This document shows positions 11,300 to 24,200 of a stretch of DNA of 64,000 nucleotides, one piece after another (within the stretch, counting starts at the first letter, position 1; each line of letters starts with the position of its first letter). The position numbers and the translations under genes are program-made. The notes under the pieces are model-generated. The model worked only from the letters and a program-made list of their open reading frames with translations. It made no database searches and was not told the origin of the DNA. The DNA comes from Cymodocea nodosa (lineage: Eukaryota > Streptophyta > Magnoliopsida > Alismatales > Cymodoceaceae), in the NCBI GenBank assembly GCA_036874045.1, contig CM072336.1:2004001-2068000 (forward strand), written 5' to 3'.

Positions 11300-13990
11300 T
11301 TGGTCAAAACGTTTTTTTTTATAACTTGTTTATTAAAATTAGTTGGTCGCGTTTGAGGTGCTGTGTGTTATTAACGCGTGCTTCTTTCCACCTACTACTC
11401 TGCGTATTTTGGGTTTGCACCAAACAACGGCAGAAGCATCACCTAACTATATGTATATATTTTATGACTGTATGTATTTACATTGAAAATAGGGAGTTCA
11501 AATCACGTGTACATTTATTCGAATTCGTAAAGACACCGATAAACGAAAAATCAACAATAATCGAAGTGAATCTATAGTTTTCATTACCGACATATCCTCT
11601 ATTTAATATTATGGGTCTTCCCACGAAGAATTGACTGCAGTTGGGGCGGGAGAGATCGTTCTTTAATCATATAGATAGATGATAGTATTTTCGTCAATTT
11701 TTTTTAGCATTTAGTAAAAAATGATTGAAAATGATGATTTAGGTACATTTCAACAAGTGCTTTTGGTCCGCTCAGATGTGTTCTTTAGATGATACTAGTG
11801 TATCTATTTGGAATTCATAATGGATAGGAACGAATTCAATGTTGATGATATAAAAAAATAACTTTTCCAGTTTTGCATTTAATTATTTCTCATAAATGCA
11901 TGATGCGGTAAAAGTAACAGTCTAAACTTTACTCTTAGATAACTACCAACACGTGATAAAATTCACTTAAGCCAAAATAAGTATTTATCTTTGCTCTAAT
12001 GATTGTAAAATTTACGAATTTTAGTTAACTTACAATCGTTGATTTTTGAATGAAAAATAACAATGAATAAAATTTAAATTAGCTTGACACGTTACTACAT
12101 GGTGCATTATACTACAGATTAACAAATATGTAAATAGATTTTAAGTTTACATGTACAATAAATGAAAAATTGGGTGCCACCGACAATTCGTTCCCGGAGG
12201 TACCACTGGTAACATTTTTGTGTGACGGATAATAGAACTGATCTTCCTTTATTTTATCAGATCTACGTTACTACAAATAAGAACATTTTCAAATCGAATC
12301 CTTTGGTTCTTGTTGATGAAGGTGTCAAATCATGCCAGCAAAATCACGTGCTAGCTCGGCCGGTACAAAATAATTTTTTAACCCATGTTGAACTGCCAAT
12401 ATCAGGCTGTGTAAGTGCAAAGCACGTACATCGATGAATATGATTTTTTTTTTAAAAAAATTGACATATACCAACAATACATCAAAAATCAGATAAAACT
12501 TTTTTATAATTTGATTTTGATATATTAAATCTGACAAATTTATAATAATATATATATCAATTTTAATATAAACTTTTAGATTTTATATGTTTGATATTAA
12601 TTTTACAATTGACTAAACAAAACCCGTAAGCATTTTTAATTAGAGTTCGAAATAGAGTTTGATTCCATAAGAAATTCAATATTAAACATGTAGGAACGAA
12701 AGTAGTATCAAAATAGATGATCTCTTGACAGTAGTTTTTAAAAAAAAAAAATAGAACTCAAAACAAAGAAACAATCAAAAAATAATAATAATAAATCATA
12801 TTGTTTAGCAATAGTAATCTTTTAGTCAAAAAAATACTACCAATTCAAAAAGAAGACTCCATTTCGAAAGTAAAGTCCTCTTCAATCTTCATTCGAACTT
12901 TCAAAGAATTGTAGAAGGCTGCCGTTCGTCACACGATGCGGTGCGCCGGTGTGAAAGGAATTTAACGAATCTGACCTTTCAAAGTGGACCCAATTGGACT
13001 TAAGGCCCAGTCCGGCGTAGCCTTGTCGTTAAAATGGTTGGGCCCGACCAGGCTTATAATTTTCGGGCATGGCCCTAGTTCAATCCTAAGCCCTCGGCCT
13101 GGTCGACTCAAATTTTTTTTTTAAACATTTATAAATTGATACTACATAAAAAAGTTCAAGTGACATCATTTAAACATTTATTAATATATTTTATAGTGTT
13201 AGATTACATAAACTTCCCAAAAAGGATTATAAAAATTTATTTATTTGAGCATCTATTCGCGTCTGTTGGTGTCTGGAAAATGCAGGCGTAAAAGAAGAAA
13301 AAGAAGAAGAAGAAGAGAGAGAGAGAGAGAGGAAGGGTCAAAGGAGGATAGTTTGAAATCTCTATGCGAGAGTCAAATATTGATGTGATGGACGAATGAA
13401 TGCGCAAGCAGAAGTTGGGCAAAGCAGGGTGGGGTAGAAGGGTTGGTGATTTTCGATGTCACAAACACCTACCAGCTATTCAATAATGCAAGCATACTAA
13501 CCAAGTTCGTATCAATTTAGTGTTTGGTAATGATCATTTCAGATAGCATATGGAAATAAGTAGGTGTTTTTAATAAGCATTGTTAAATATAATATTTATA
13601 TGTCGGCTTATTTCTGTACGTTAGCCTCAAAAGTACCACAACTTGTATATTTCTATATACTACTTGAAATAATCATACCAAATGATAAAGTAAGTATGGC
13701 ACAAGCCTTAAAATTATAATCGAAGGATATTTAGCAACGTTTATTTCAACCATTCTGTGGAAATACGCTAGCACTTTTCAATAATTTTTATTAAACATAT
13801 TATTTGTATGTCAACTTATTCTTACACATCATTTTTTAAAAATTGTAATTTAAACTAAATACACTTAAAAGGAAAAAAAGCTTGTCCTATTCTAGTTCTT
13901 TTTTTTTTGAAAATAGATGTTACTAAATATTATCTTAATCATTTTCCTCGTCAAGTAGTTAGAAGAAAGATGTGCCTATCATAATCCTAG
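11300..13990. other. AT-rich intergenic region between divergent genes
   Basis: This stretch separates the minus-strand DAHP synthase gene from the plus-strand trihelix gene. No gene is recognisable. A MITE-like inverted repeat lies at 13516-13685. Around 13000-13110 a GGCCC-rich patch stands out from the AT-rich background. A GAAGAA/GAGAGA purine tract is at 13288-13332. Confidence 0.4.
13516..13685. repeat. MITE-like inverted repeat, about 170 bp
   Basis: The left arm (gtgtttggtaatgatcattt) and the reverse complement of the right arm near 13660-13685 (tcatttggtatgattatttc) match with a few changes, enclosing an AT-rich core. No clean target duplication was found, so the boundaries and class are uncertain. 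Confidence 0.4.
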
Positions 13991-13999
13991 TTCTCAATT

Positions 14000-14280
14000 G
14001 CACCTGGTGTGTTGGAATCCAGTCCAAGCTCACTTCTTCCCCGAGAAGACATGTGTGCGAATCCAGTTCAAGCCCAGTTCCACCTGCGAAGAAGTGTGTT
14101 CGAATCCAGTCCAAGCCCAGTTCAACCCTGCGAAGAAGTGGGTTCGTATCCAGTCCAAGCCCAGTTCCATCCTGCGAAGAAGTGGGTTCGTATCCAGTCC
14201 AAGCCCAGTTCCACCTTGCGAAGAAGTTCGTGCCAAGCCAGTCCAAGCCCAGTTCTACCCTGCGAAGAAAGCCCGTTCCG
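14000..14280. repeat. Six tandem copies of a 44-bp repeat
   Basis: The unit contains atccagtccaagcccagttc followed by cctgcgaagaagtgggttcg. Successive 'ccag' anchors fall at about 14019, 14063, 14106, 14150, 14194 and 14238, giving spacings of 44, 43, 44, 44 and 44 bases. The outer (left) copies are most diverged and the inner copies nearly identical, as expected for expansion by unequal exchange or slippage. Because 44 is not a multiple of 3, open frames appear in several frames on both strands; these are artefacts. The array ends about 165 bases before the trihelix ATG, so it lies in its promoter or 5'UTR. Confidence 0.92.
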
Positions 14281-14440
14281 TCTTTTCCCCCGTTACTCCG
14301 CCCCCACAAGACAGCCTGCCCTGATCACTTCGCCGCCGCCACCGTCCCACCGCCACCGCCGTCTCCAATTCCATACATCCGCCACCACCAAACCCCCAAA
14401 TATACTCCTACAACCTCATTGCCCTTTCCCTAATCCCACC

Positions 14441-15274
14441 ATGACCACTACCGACACACCCTCTCCATCCTGCCCGCCAGCGACGGCGGCGCCACCACCC
14501 CCACCCCCACCCCCACCAAAGAAGCCCTCACCAGCCCAGGCTTGGTCTGACCACGAGACCTCCCACCTGATCGCTGCGTACGAGGAGAAGTGGTTTTCCC
14601 TCGGGCGAGGCCCCCTCAAGGCTCAACAGTGGGACGAGGTCGCTGCCTCCTTAGCCTCCCGGTGCGGATACGGGTCGAGGACGGGGACGCAGTGCCGCCA
14701 TAAGATGGAAAAGCTCCGGAAGAGGTACCGTGCCGAGAGGAAGAGTGTTGGGACGTCCTACTGGATCCACTTCGCTCAGATCGATCGGATGGAGCGCGGC
14801 CCGCTCCCGACCTCCTCGCGCCCCTCGATCTCTGGTCGAGTCTCGGGCAAAGGTCGAGTCTTCGACGGCGATGGTGACGTTGGGAGTGAGGAGGAAGAGG
14901 AAGAAGAAAAAGATGAAGAAGAGGCCGAGGAGGAAGAGGAGGACGAAGGGTGGGAAGAAACGAGCGCTAGGGGTGCTGGTATGAGACGAAGCAATGGTTA
15001 CCACAGCCTGGGGTTCGGAGAGCAAGGTGTGGACGATAAGGTTGGGGCGGTGAAGAGGTTGGCTGCGGTGGTGAGGAGGTTTGGAGAGGGATTCTCTAGG
15101 ATCGAGAAGAGGAAGATGGAGATGATGAGGGAGTTGGAGAGGGACTGGATGGAGATGGAGGCCAAGAAGAAGGCAATGCTGATGGAGACAGAGAGGTACC
15201 TTCTAGATACAATTACTAATGCCTTTCACTCTGAGAAGAAGGCGAAGAAGCCAAAGAAGCCCGCGGAGACATGA
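14441..15274 (+). CDS. Trihelix transcription factor, SIP1-type
   Basis: A single coding exon encodes 277 aa. Residues 17-32 are proline-rich. A trihelix (GT factor) DNA-binding domain spans about 33-118, with the spaced Trp residues 35, 51 and 64 and an aromatic/Trp at 107-108. Its conserved turn is RTGTQCRHKMEKLRKRYRAE. A Glu/Asp-rich acidic tract covers about 149-172. Residues about 200-262 form a predicted coiled coil typical of the SIP1 clade (KRKMEMMRELERDWMEMEAK). A Lys/Pro-rich basic tail ends the protein and could be a nuclear signal. The start at 14441 sits in 'caccATGa', is the first ATG downstream of the repeat array, and gives the usual length. Upstream in-frame codons to 14009 only read through the repeats. 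Targets are unknown. The coding region is GC-rich. Confidence 0.92.
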   Translation: MTTTDTPSPSCPPATAAPPPPPPPPPKKPSPAQAWSDHETSHLIAAYEEKWFSLGRGPLKAQQWDEVAASLASRCGYGSRTGTQCRHKMEKLRKRYRAERKSVGTSYWIHFAQIDRMERGPLPTSSRPSISGRVSGKGRVFDGDGDVGSEEEEEEEKDEEEAEEEEEDEGWEETSARGAGMRRSNGYHSLGFGEQGVDDKVGAVKRLAAVVRRFGEGFSRIEKRKMEMMRELERDWMEMEAKKKAMLMETERYLLDTITNAFHSEKKAKKPKKPAET

Positions 15275-18200
15275 GCATCTAGTGGTAAACTTATCCTCTT
15301 GCTAATGCTGTGTCCATCATTGTCCTTTTCGACATTATTTTTTGTGCGCAGATTATTTTTGCCTTTATTCAGCTGAATTACATGCCAAAATGAATTCGTT
15401 ATGACATTTTACATATGCTTTCGCTTTTTCTGGTATCATTGTAGGTGTAGTTTGTTCTCTTGCTAGTTGCTATCGATACCAAATGTTGAACTGTTCAGTC
15501 CTAATCATTAATATGCCTTCATTTTGTTCTGGACAATTTATGTCGTCTAACCTATTTTCTTCTTCATGATTCTCTAGCTCTAGAAATTGTCATCAGACGA
15601 GAAAAAGAAAACCATCATTTTGAAAGTTGGGAGTACGAGCTTATTCTGCCTGTCTTCAGAAATGTTAAACCTCCCTGAATTGTCTTTGCAAGTGTCTTGT
15701 ACTTCAGTTTAGAAATGTATGCAAAAATGTCAAGTAAGGAATCGCATTTAGTAAAATTAGTTTATTTGATGAATACTAGGAACTATTATAAAATCTGTAT
15801 AACGGAAGGTATATTTGCTAGTTAGTCTATCTTGATGCATCAAACTAGAATTTTTTAATGATGTTCAGTTTACAAATGCTGATCTTTTGGCATGGCAAAA
15901 GTAAGCATGATTACAAGTTAACACATCAATTAAGATTCAACTTCGAAGTCACATTCGTTGTCTTAATGGTTTCTAGGAAGGAAGGAGATCATTTGTTTTC
16001 TGGGCTCCACCTCTTTTTGTGGGGCTATCTTGGAAATTTTTATAATTCATTACTGCAGAGGTCCAATGGAATACCGTTTGACTCAAACTATAAAATTGAA
16101 GGAAATAAAAGCTTAATACATTTGTAATTATACATTTAAGTGTCCATGCTGTAAATGTGAAGAACATTAGGATTGACATTGTTGGAAAGATGATTTTGGA
16201 AATTCATGGCATGGGATATGCAAGAGAGATCAGGTATCATCAAATGCAATGTGTGGTCCTGCCTGATCTTAGTTGGGCATACGATCAAGGCACCACAATT
16301 GCTTAAAGCCTTAGCATGTCGTATAGCTTTTTCTGAATCTAAGGTGAATGAAATAATTATAGTTTTTTCCATGTTCCACAGCCTAATTTTGGACTACCCC
16401 TACTTCACAAACTTTGCTAATGGTTTGATACTTTTTGGCTTTGCTCAGATATTTTACTTGTCTACAGTTAGTTCGTTTTATGAAACCTGGAAGCAGGTTA
16501 AGTTTTTGATGCTACCATTATCATACTCTATGATTAATTGGACTAGGTAGCCTTAGTTCTTTCATGAGTATGAAATACTGATTTTCTGATAATTCATTTT
16601 TGAAATAAATAATAATAATATACATCTTATACCATAATAAAATTTACCTTATGCTTTCCTATACCTTTTGTTGAGTTTTAACCTTAATCTATTGTATAAT
16701 CATTCCTTACATAAAGTTCTATCTTTTGCATGTACAGTTTTTTTTGTGAACTATTTCTCTCAGATCCATTCTGCTTCGTGGAATAACTATTATAAAAAAT
16801 GTCAGTGCGGGTTATAACTTATAACAGGAAAAGTAATCTAAGTATTAACGTGAACTTCAAGATATTGCAATTAACTAATGTGGCAGAAAATTTCTTCTCA
16901 ATGAATTACCACAGACTTCCAAGTATAAAAGTTGTGCTTTCAATGTGGTTATAGTGGAGGCTAATATTTTTTGTCGGTTCTTTGGATCAGATTTTTTTTC
17001 TGGCGTAGTCACCTTGCCATGGCCATCGAACCTACGTAAGCTGGTGATGCAATGGTATCTTCAGATTATTCAAGCAAGGAAAGAGCAAGATTGCCGTCCT
17101 GAGCCACCCATGTTCAATTTAACGTAAAACCTTCGCATCCAACGTGTAAATATGTTTATGGTTTTGACGATTATGCCCTGCTCACACATTCCCAAGAGTT
17201 AGCTTTTGTAGAAAATCTATATTTTACATATCTTTATTAGTTCAAAGCTGTGATTGGAAACGCATCTTATCTACAATTATCATGAAAGGCAGCTTTTCCA
17301 GAAAAGCTATATTTTTCTGGTTTTCCATTTACGGTTTTGTGCTTCAAGATCACATAAAAGCAACATACAATTTGTCAAGATAAGTTGTTGAAGAAAATAT
17401 TTTTGAAGTTTTATTTATTGAAAAATGCTAGTTATCAAAATTTTAGTTCCAGCTGTATTTCCAAATGCTTCTCAAGAATGATTTAATAAACAAATCCCAT
17501 TGGTAATGTCATTTTTTTCTCCGAGAACAAAAAAAGTAATATTCTAGCCTTTTCTCCTTCGTTTGTCTCTTTACCTCTACCAGTAAAGAGAATCTGAGAA
17601 TCTTTTGTCTATGAAGGGTGTATGAACATACATCTTTGCATGGTCATGTCTTATATAAGACAATCATCTCTCGTGATACGCTAAATAATCTCTTTGTTCA
17701 GAAATCATGCTTCTTTAAACATAAATCATATCATCTTATGGTAATTATATGCCACACAGGGGAAAACAGTATGATAAAGTTGTTAAACATGAATAGCTTT
17801 ATCTTGAACAATACATTTTTATTGAAATAAGTAAGGTTGTTTTGTTGTACATAAGAATCATGTTTCAAAACTACATTTTTAGGTCAAAATGTGGCTTGAA
17901 AAAAAAATTGAGTTCTCTCTCCCTAGCTCTTTCTTCTAACTTTACTCTTTATTTCTTTCTATCTTCCTTTACACCAATTTGAAAATTTGGCGATGATATC
18001 TCTCGTAATTCCCTACCCTTCTCTCCTCTCTCTCTCTCTTTCAATTTCTTCGTGTTTTAAATCTAACTTTATCAATTTTTTATGACGATTAAGATTTTAT
18101 TTATCTAGACGTTTCAATATGATACTTTAACTTGAAATTAGAAGAAACAATACTATTAGAGTGTGATAGAAAAGTAGAAGTGATATTTGTTTAATAGACT

Positions 18201-19986
18201 GTAATAATTTGTAGAATTTCAAATTTTCCCTTAACTTGAATTTGATAAAAAGAGTATTCTAATTAATATTTGGTGTATTATAAACTAATTTTGTTGATAT
18301 TATAATATTATAATTTATATGATATAATACATTATTTGTAAAAAATTATATATTTCAAAATCAAGACAAAATTTAAAAAGATTTCAAATATTAGATTTTA
18401 TACAGTCACATCTTTTAAAAAATCACTATTCCCTCCCTCTATTAGTATGTTAGTTGAATCTCTACCAATCAAACACTATAAGTACATCTTAGATGAAAGT
18501 CATTGAAGTTGATTAAAATATTTAATATTTTTGTTTACCTATTTTTTAAATTTTTGTTCTAAACATTTAAATCCTGTCACCTCTTTTAGTATTTTTATCT
18601 TGCCGTGGTCTCATGTCAAAGTTATTAATCTAATTATCTTTTATTGAAAAAAAAAACATATTTCCGTCACTGGATTTGGTTTAAAAAGAATTTCATGTCA
18701 TGTCAAGTGATGCCACGTGGCCTAACATGTTGTCAACACCGTATTTTCACAAAGGATTGAACGGAAGTCGCAGTTATTTAATTTTACCAAGTCATAATTC
18801 ATATTTCATCCACCGTGCAATAATATACATCATAAATACTCCATAACCAACAGTAAAAATTACTAAAATTAAAATAGTCGAGTTACTAAATTATCTCATC
18901 TCATACTAAAAATTTAAAAAGCAGATTATGGTCCTTGAAAAATTTTCCTGCAGCAATAAATCTAAAAAAAAATACAAAATAAAGGGTGGGAAACGGCAAC
19001 TGGTGAAAAGGCGTGCGGTGGTGCAACGAAGCACGTGATTTTGGTTCTGTCCGACGTGTTATGTTCGTCAGCTACGTCGGTCAACTATTGGCTGTCGGGT
19101 TGTGGAGGATCACGTGTTGTTTGAGATTTTAGTACGGAAAAAATCTGAGCGATCGTAAATTAACAGTCTTGATTTAATTCACATCCGACTGTTGGATTAG
19201 ATGTTTTGCTGTGGTTGACATTTTCCATTATAATAATTATCCGTGTGTATCGCAATTATTTTTGGAGCTCATTGAAATTTACAATAAAGAATGCATAATG
19301 AAAAATTCAAAATTATCGTTACAAAGTCATCATGTAACAACTAACAAAAAAATTAATTACGTTTTACATGCTGATAATATTTTCCCCTGAACTTGGAACA
19401 TAGGTATTTCTTTCTTTATGGATGTCATTAGACGTACGAAAATACTAATTATGTAATCTAGGTTTAAATGTTGATAAAAAAACGGGACCAGGATAGATCG
19501 TTCCATAACTAACCTATATTCGTATTCGAAGTTGCCACTTGTATTTTGGCTTGGAATTCTTCCAGTATGTGATAGAAACAATCAATAAACTTACAAATGT
19601 TTAATATGCAACATGAGACATAATTGCTAGGTTGATTCCAATAAATGAAGTCAAAATTCTATATTGATAAATCATGTGCATAGAAAGATGATATTTTTTA
19701 TTTGTTCTCTAGCCACGGTATCTTGTTCATTGTTGCTGATGGATGATCGTAAACATACAGAAAATAGTAACTTATTTCAAAAACAAGCTGCTCTCTCACA
19801 AACAAGCATGAGATCTTGTTCTCAACCAAAGTCACTAACCAACCAAGCAGTGGAATCAAATGGTAGCTTAATACATTCCTGGCAAAGAAATCAGAATGTC
19901 AACACCATTCATGGGAACGAAGGCCACACTTTGGAATACGTGATCTTTCCTAATGCAAAATATTCTTGTTCGGCTGTCGCTAAGAA
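15275..19986. other. Intergenic region between the trihelix and LRR genes
   Basis: The first few hundred bases are probably the trihelix 3'UTR. No intact gene is recognised. Two less AT-rich blocks (about 16140-16330 and 16940-17130) have short open frames without a family I can name. Between 18660 and 19120 there are three CACGTG-core motifs (18713, 19032, 19111) with no obvious nearby gene start. The rest is AT-rich. Confidence 0.4.
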
Positions 19987-22573
19987 TCAATATCTGCTCT
20001 TTGATCTATGCTTTCCTTTGCTTCCACTTTGCCTTTTATGGCTGGAACCTTCACTAGCCTTTCCCCTGGCAGATAATGACAATCCGGAACTCTGGTTCGC
20101 CCGTCTTACCATTCGCCTTCGGGAACCACCATCGCCAAGTGCAGCCCTAGCGATGCTGTCACTTACAACCTCTGTTGCTCTTAGTGATTTGATGGGCTGC
20201 TTGTTAAGATATGTCAAATTTGGAAGGAGGTTTATGACTGCCTTGCGCAGCTGATCGTCCCCAATATTGTTCTGGATTGGATTGCCCAATAGGTTTAGAG
20301 CCAACACGGAGTTATAGTTTGCCACAAGCTGGCCAAGGGATTTGGCGGTGGAAATCTTGTTGAAGCTCAAATCCAGCAAATTTAGCTTCAAGAGCCGGTG
20401 GAGCCCATCCACATTGCTGATCTTGTTCCCAGCAAGGTAAAGCTCTTTGATGAGAGTGCAGCTAGACAGTCCTGAATTGAGAACAAAAGGAGGACATGGA
20501 GATGGGAGAATTCTCACGTTAAGTCAATACGTTTAAGTTTCTAATATATAAGTGCATGATATGGTGATTAATGTCTGGTGATTAGATGGTGGTAATGCAA
20601 GATGTCTTTTATAATGAGTCAATTACCAACAGAATAGTGTAGTTGATTTTCTACCTGATCATGAGAGAAGAGATTGCAAGTTTAAATCTACACAAAAGCA
20701 CTACCATCATCAAAAAAGATTACCACCACAACAGCATCTCAATTCAAATTCAGGCAAAACTTTCAAAGCACATGCATTATGGAGTGACATGCAAGAAAAT
20801 AAAATGATACATTTTCAGATATAAATACAACTTCCTGACTAAAATCAAGAAAAACCAGAAACATGGGCAGGCTGTTTCTCACCATGGCCAATTCTAGAGA
20901 TTCTGTTGTAACTGATGTTAAGAACTCGCAAACGAGTCAACTCTCTAAGTCCCTCAATTGTTGTAATCTTGTTCCTAGACAGGTCGATGTTGTGAAGGCT
21001 CTTGGGTAGTGATCCAGGTGTGATGTAGACTGATGCAAACAATTGAGATTATCCATTAACATATGCCAATTGCCAAGAAACAATGCAAATTTTACCATAA
21101 AAGTTGATACTGAAGCAGTTGCAGTGCAATGCAATAGAATTATAATCCAAAAGCTCCTGCTTTACCTATGAAGTTATTTGATAGGTTGATAGACCGAAGG
21201 CTTGAAAAAGATGAAATTGCTGGAAGGACCCTTAAGCCCATGCCACAAATGTTGGCCACTGAGGACAGCGAGTTCAAAGACTGTATGATGTTATTTGCCT
21301 GTATAACCTCTTCTGCAATATGGTGACCACCCCGAACAACATTCTTCCGAGATGATTCACCAACCTCATGAGTCGTGAAACCAAAATCCTGTCCCTGGAA
21401 TTCATCATCATCAGCTTTATCACTAAGATTAACATTATCAAGAGCATTTACCCATGCATTTATTCTATCAAAATGTGATCCTTCCATGGAGAAAGCAACC
21501 CACTGGTTCTTCTCATTCTTACAGAGCTCCTGCTTGTTAGCCGAATGATTTGGTTCAAGTCTATCAGAAGTGTAGCCCCCTTTCTGATTAGAGACTTCAC
21601 TCAGGGGGAACAGCCTTCTTGGTTTTGAGACCCAAGACCTGTGTAAATTCCTATGACTCCAAAGAAACAATTTCCACCATAACTTCCTACTTCGTGAAGG
21701 AAGCACCTGGCTTGATGAGTGCTTCTTTAACATAATCCTGTCTGCACTACAAGAGCTGATGGCAGATAAAGGGCTATCCTGAACTCCAAAAGTTACCTTT
21801 TCCCTTGCCGTTTGTTTTATATTTCCTAAATCATCACAGGAGAACAACTTTGCAGATGATAATGATGGTTGGGCAGTACTTCTATTCTCTATGTTAGAAC
21901 ATGAACGTTTAAGCTTGGGAGAACTACAAAAAGTTGCGGTCCGTGCCATCCCTGGATCACTCACATGCCCACCCTGGATAACGAGCTCGCTAGCATCATT
22001 CTCACTATTGGATGTATTCTTTGAGAAACTGTTCCTTACTTCTGGTTCATTAGAGATTGAACAACCTTTAGTGTTAGCTTGGGCTTGAAGATCAAAATCT
22101 GAGAAATCCCTTCTCATTGATAGAGTATCGTCTTGCTCGTCACCACCTTCATAAGCCTTTTCAATTCCATTCAGGGTGTTGACACCCATAACCCTCTGTT
22201 CACGGTAAGGAATAGTTTCATGGGATCTCTGGATGACAGTTGCAGTTTTCTTATCAAGTTTCTCATCAAATAGTAGCAATTCTTTTTTATCATCCTTGCT
22301 ATCATTTACCAGTGGTACCTGGATGCTAATGGAATTCTTATCAGAAAATTCAAAAAGACTTGGTTTCAATTGTAATTCTTCCTTTTTATCATCCTGGCTT
22401 GTGGCTAGTTCCTCCTGAAAAACGTGACAGCTGAATTAGTCATTATAAAATGGTTACCATTTAAAAATAACAACAATAAATCCAAAAAATGAAAGTCACA
22501 AGTGATAAGTTCCAACCTTCATTTTTTTCTTCTTCCCGGAAAGCAGATTGGAGAAACAATAGAACTTTGCCAT
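19987..22573 (-). CDS. SDS22-like leucine-rich repeat protein (plant 'dynein light chain 1-like' family)
   Basis: Four coding exons (reading downward): 22573-22517, 22414-21166, 21029-20883 and 20471-19987. Phases are compatible (0, 1, 1), giving 645 aa. The N-terminus MAKFYCFSNLLSGKKKKMK is the characteristic short first exon. Residues about 20-405 are low-complexity, Ser/Asp/Lys-rich and probably disordered. Residues about 405-590 hold SDS22-type LRRs with LxxLxLSxNxIxxIxGL spacing (for example NIDLSRNKITTIEGL, ELYLAGNKISNVDGL), capped by LLPNLTYLNKQPIK. The last 50 residues are Ser/Arg/Lys-rich. It resembles plant proteins annotated as outer arm dynein light chain 1-like, a name by LRR similarity only since flowering plants lack dynein. 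It is probably a scaffold. The first donor (gttgga) is weak. The role is not established. Confidence 0.88.
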
Positions 22574-24200
22574 TTCACAGGATCAACTCAAATTACTAGA
22601 CTTTCAGGAAAAAAACTCAAAAAGTACAAACCACAAATAAACAATAGGAATTAAACCTTTCCAGAAGTTTCATGTGATGAAATTGTATGAAAAATAAATT
22701 ATTCAAAGGCCCTCAGAAGCTAGAAAGGATGATCTTTCAATGGATTAGGGTATTAGCCATTGTCAAATGGGGAGCCTTTCACAGTGTGGCAGAGATACCT
22801 ATCGAATAAGCAAGATGAAAGACGGGTAATTGCATCTGCTTGAGCCCACACCTTATCGAAGGTGTGAGGAAATAAAACCTCAGAGCCGGCCAGAGTGATA
22901 GTAGAACAAATATGATATGAGAAGAAGCTTGCAAGAATTCGACTTCAGAAAAATACCTGCAAGTATAAAGACTGACTTTACAAATATGTACAGATGCCAT
23001 CTTAAAACGAGAAAGAAATTGTCTACTAAATGGTAAACTGGATCAGAAAAGTAGGCAGATGGTCCAAAATGCCAATAAGTCTATTCTGTGGTATCTTCAG
23101 TTGTTATTGTTTTGAGATGAAAGAATGAAAGGTGCAGTAAAAAATGTGAATCCATAAATGAACCATTTTCAAAAAGAAATAGAAAAAAGTTGAGCTCATC
23201 AAATTCAAGATTTCGAAACGCAATTTTTTACCTTAGCCTAGCACGTTTGTTTAGTTCTCAACACAAGAAAGGACCAAGGACTGAAGACTTCCAGCATAAG
23301 ACATCGAATTAAATAATAGTTAGAGCTTTTTGGGCTATCGAACGAAAGATTAGGTTTATGCTCGAACAAAGGGAAAAGATAGATAGATACTGAAAAGACA
23401 AGTTTGTTTATTCCAACGGAACGCACAAGACCGAGGGTCGAAGCATGTAATCGACATCAAACCACCGAAACCTAGAAATTGCAGAAATTCCCATGCCATC
23501 CATTACTCAAAAGTATCAAACGTTTTCCATCTCCGCCTCGGAACCCACGGATAAGCATGAGGAAGGCAATAGAAACGAGAAACAAGCCACCCTTCCGGTC
23601 ACCAGAATGGACTCAAGACTCACGATTAAAACAAGAAGAACAAAGATAACCCATTTCCCAAATCTCAACAAGATTCCAATTTACTACCCGCAATCGAAAG
23701 AACAACACAAACCCAATTCACTTCATTGACCACGCCAGCAATACGAAGAGTACCTGCCGTCGTCGCTTCCCTCATAAAACCACCGCCATGGAAGGAGGGT
23801 TGAAAAAGAATGACCCAAGAGAAAACAAATAAATACAAAATCAAAGGACCCACATCAAAACAGAGGCAGAGAGAGGGAAGGATGGCTGGATGGAGTAAAA
23901 TAGGAAAGAAGGGCAAGAGACAATGGGACTGGAACGGCGCGATCGATCAAACGAGGGGTGCATGGACACGGGAGTGCACATGGCGCAAGGCCAGCGAGGC
24001 CACCTGTGGCCCCCATGCAACCACTACTGTTGCAAGAATAGAACAGAGTTTCTCCGGCCGCATGGCAGACGCTGGTCCCGGCATCTCCATGGGAAGACTG
24101 GGTACGCCTACCAGTACTCGGTAACTCGGAACGTGATTCTGCTGCAAATTAGAAGCAATAATACTTTCTCGCCAGACCCCGTCAAAAAAAAAAAAACCCT
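22574..24200 (-). other. Probable 5'UTR, 5'UTR intron and promoter of the LRR gene
   Basis: Upstream of the ATG at 22573 there is no coding sequence, but possible splice signals occur. On the minus strand a short GC-rich leader around 23815-23755 ends in CGGCAG followed by gtactc, a plausible donor. A TATTTAT motif near 23833-23839 could be the TATA element. An acceptor-like TTTTTTTCCTGAAAG sits about 40 bases upstream of the start codon. A leader exon with a roughly 1.1-kb intron is therefore plausible but unproven. Confidence 0.35.

Noticed and set aside
9250-11356. Plus-strand and alternate-frame open frames over the DAHP synthase gene
   Set aside because: They are shadows of a GC-rich coding region whose minus-strand frame matches a known enzyme with all metal ligands.
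14000-14280. CRISPR array
   Set aside because: The units are contiguous with no unique spacers, and the genome is eukaryotic.
14000-14280. tRNA gene suggested by 'gttcgaatcc' B-box-like strings
   Set aside because: No A box at the right distance and no cloverleaf; the string is part of the 44-bp repeat.
13959-14440. Long open frames in several frames on both strands across the 44-bp repeats, including a 144-codon N-terminal extension of the trihelix protein
   Set aside because: They arise because the repeat unit lacks stops and its length is not a multiple of 3. Family members start at a Pro/Ser-rich N-terminus like the one at 14441.
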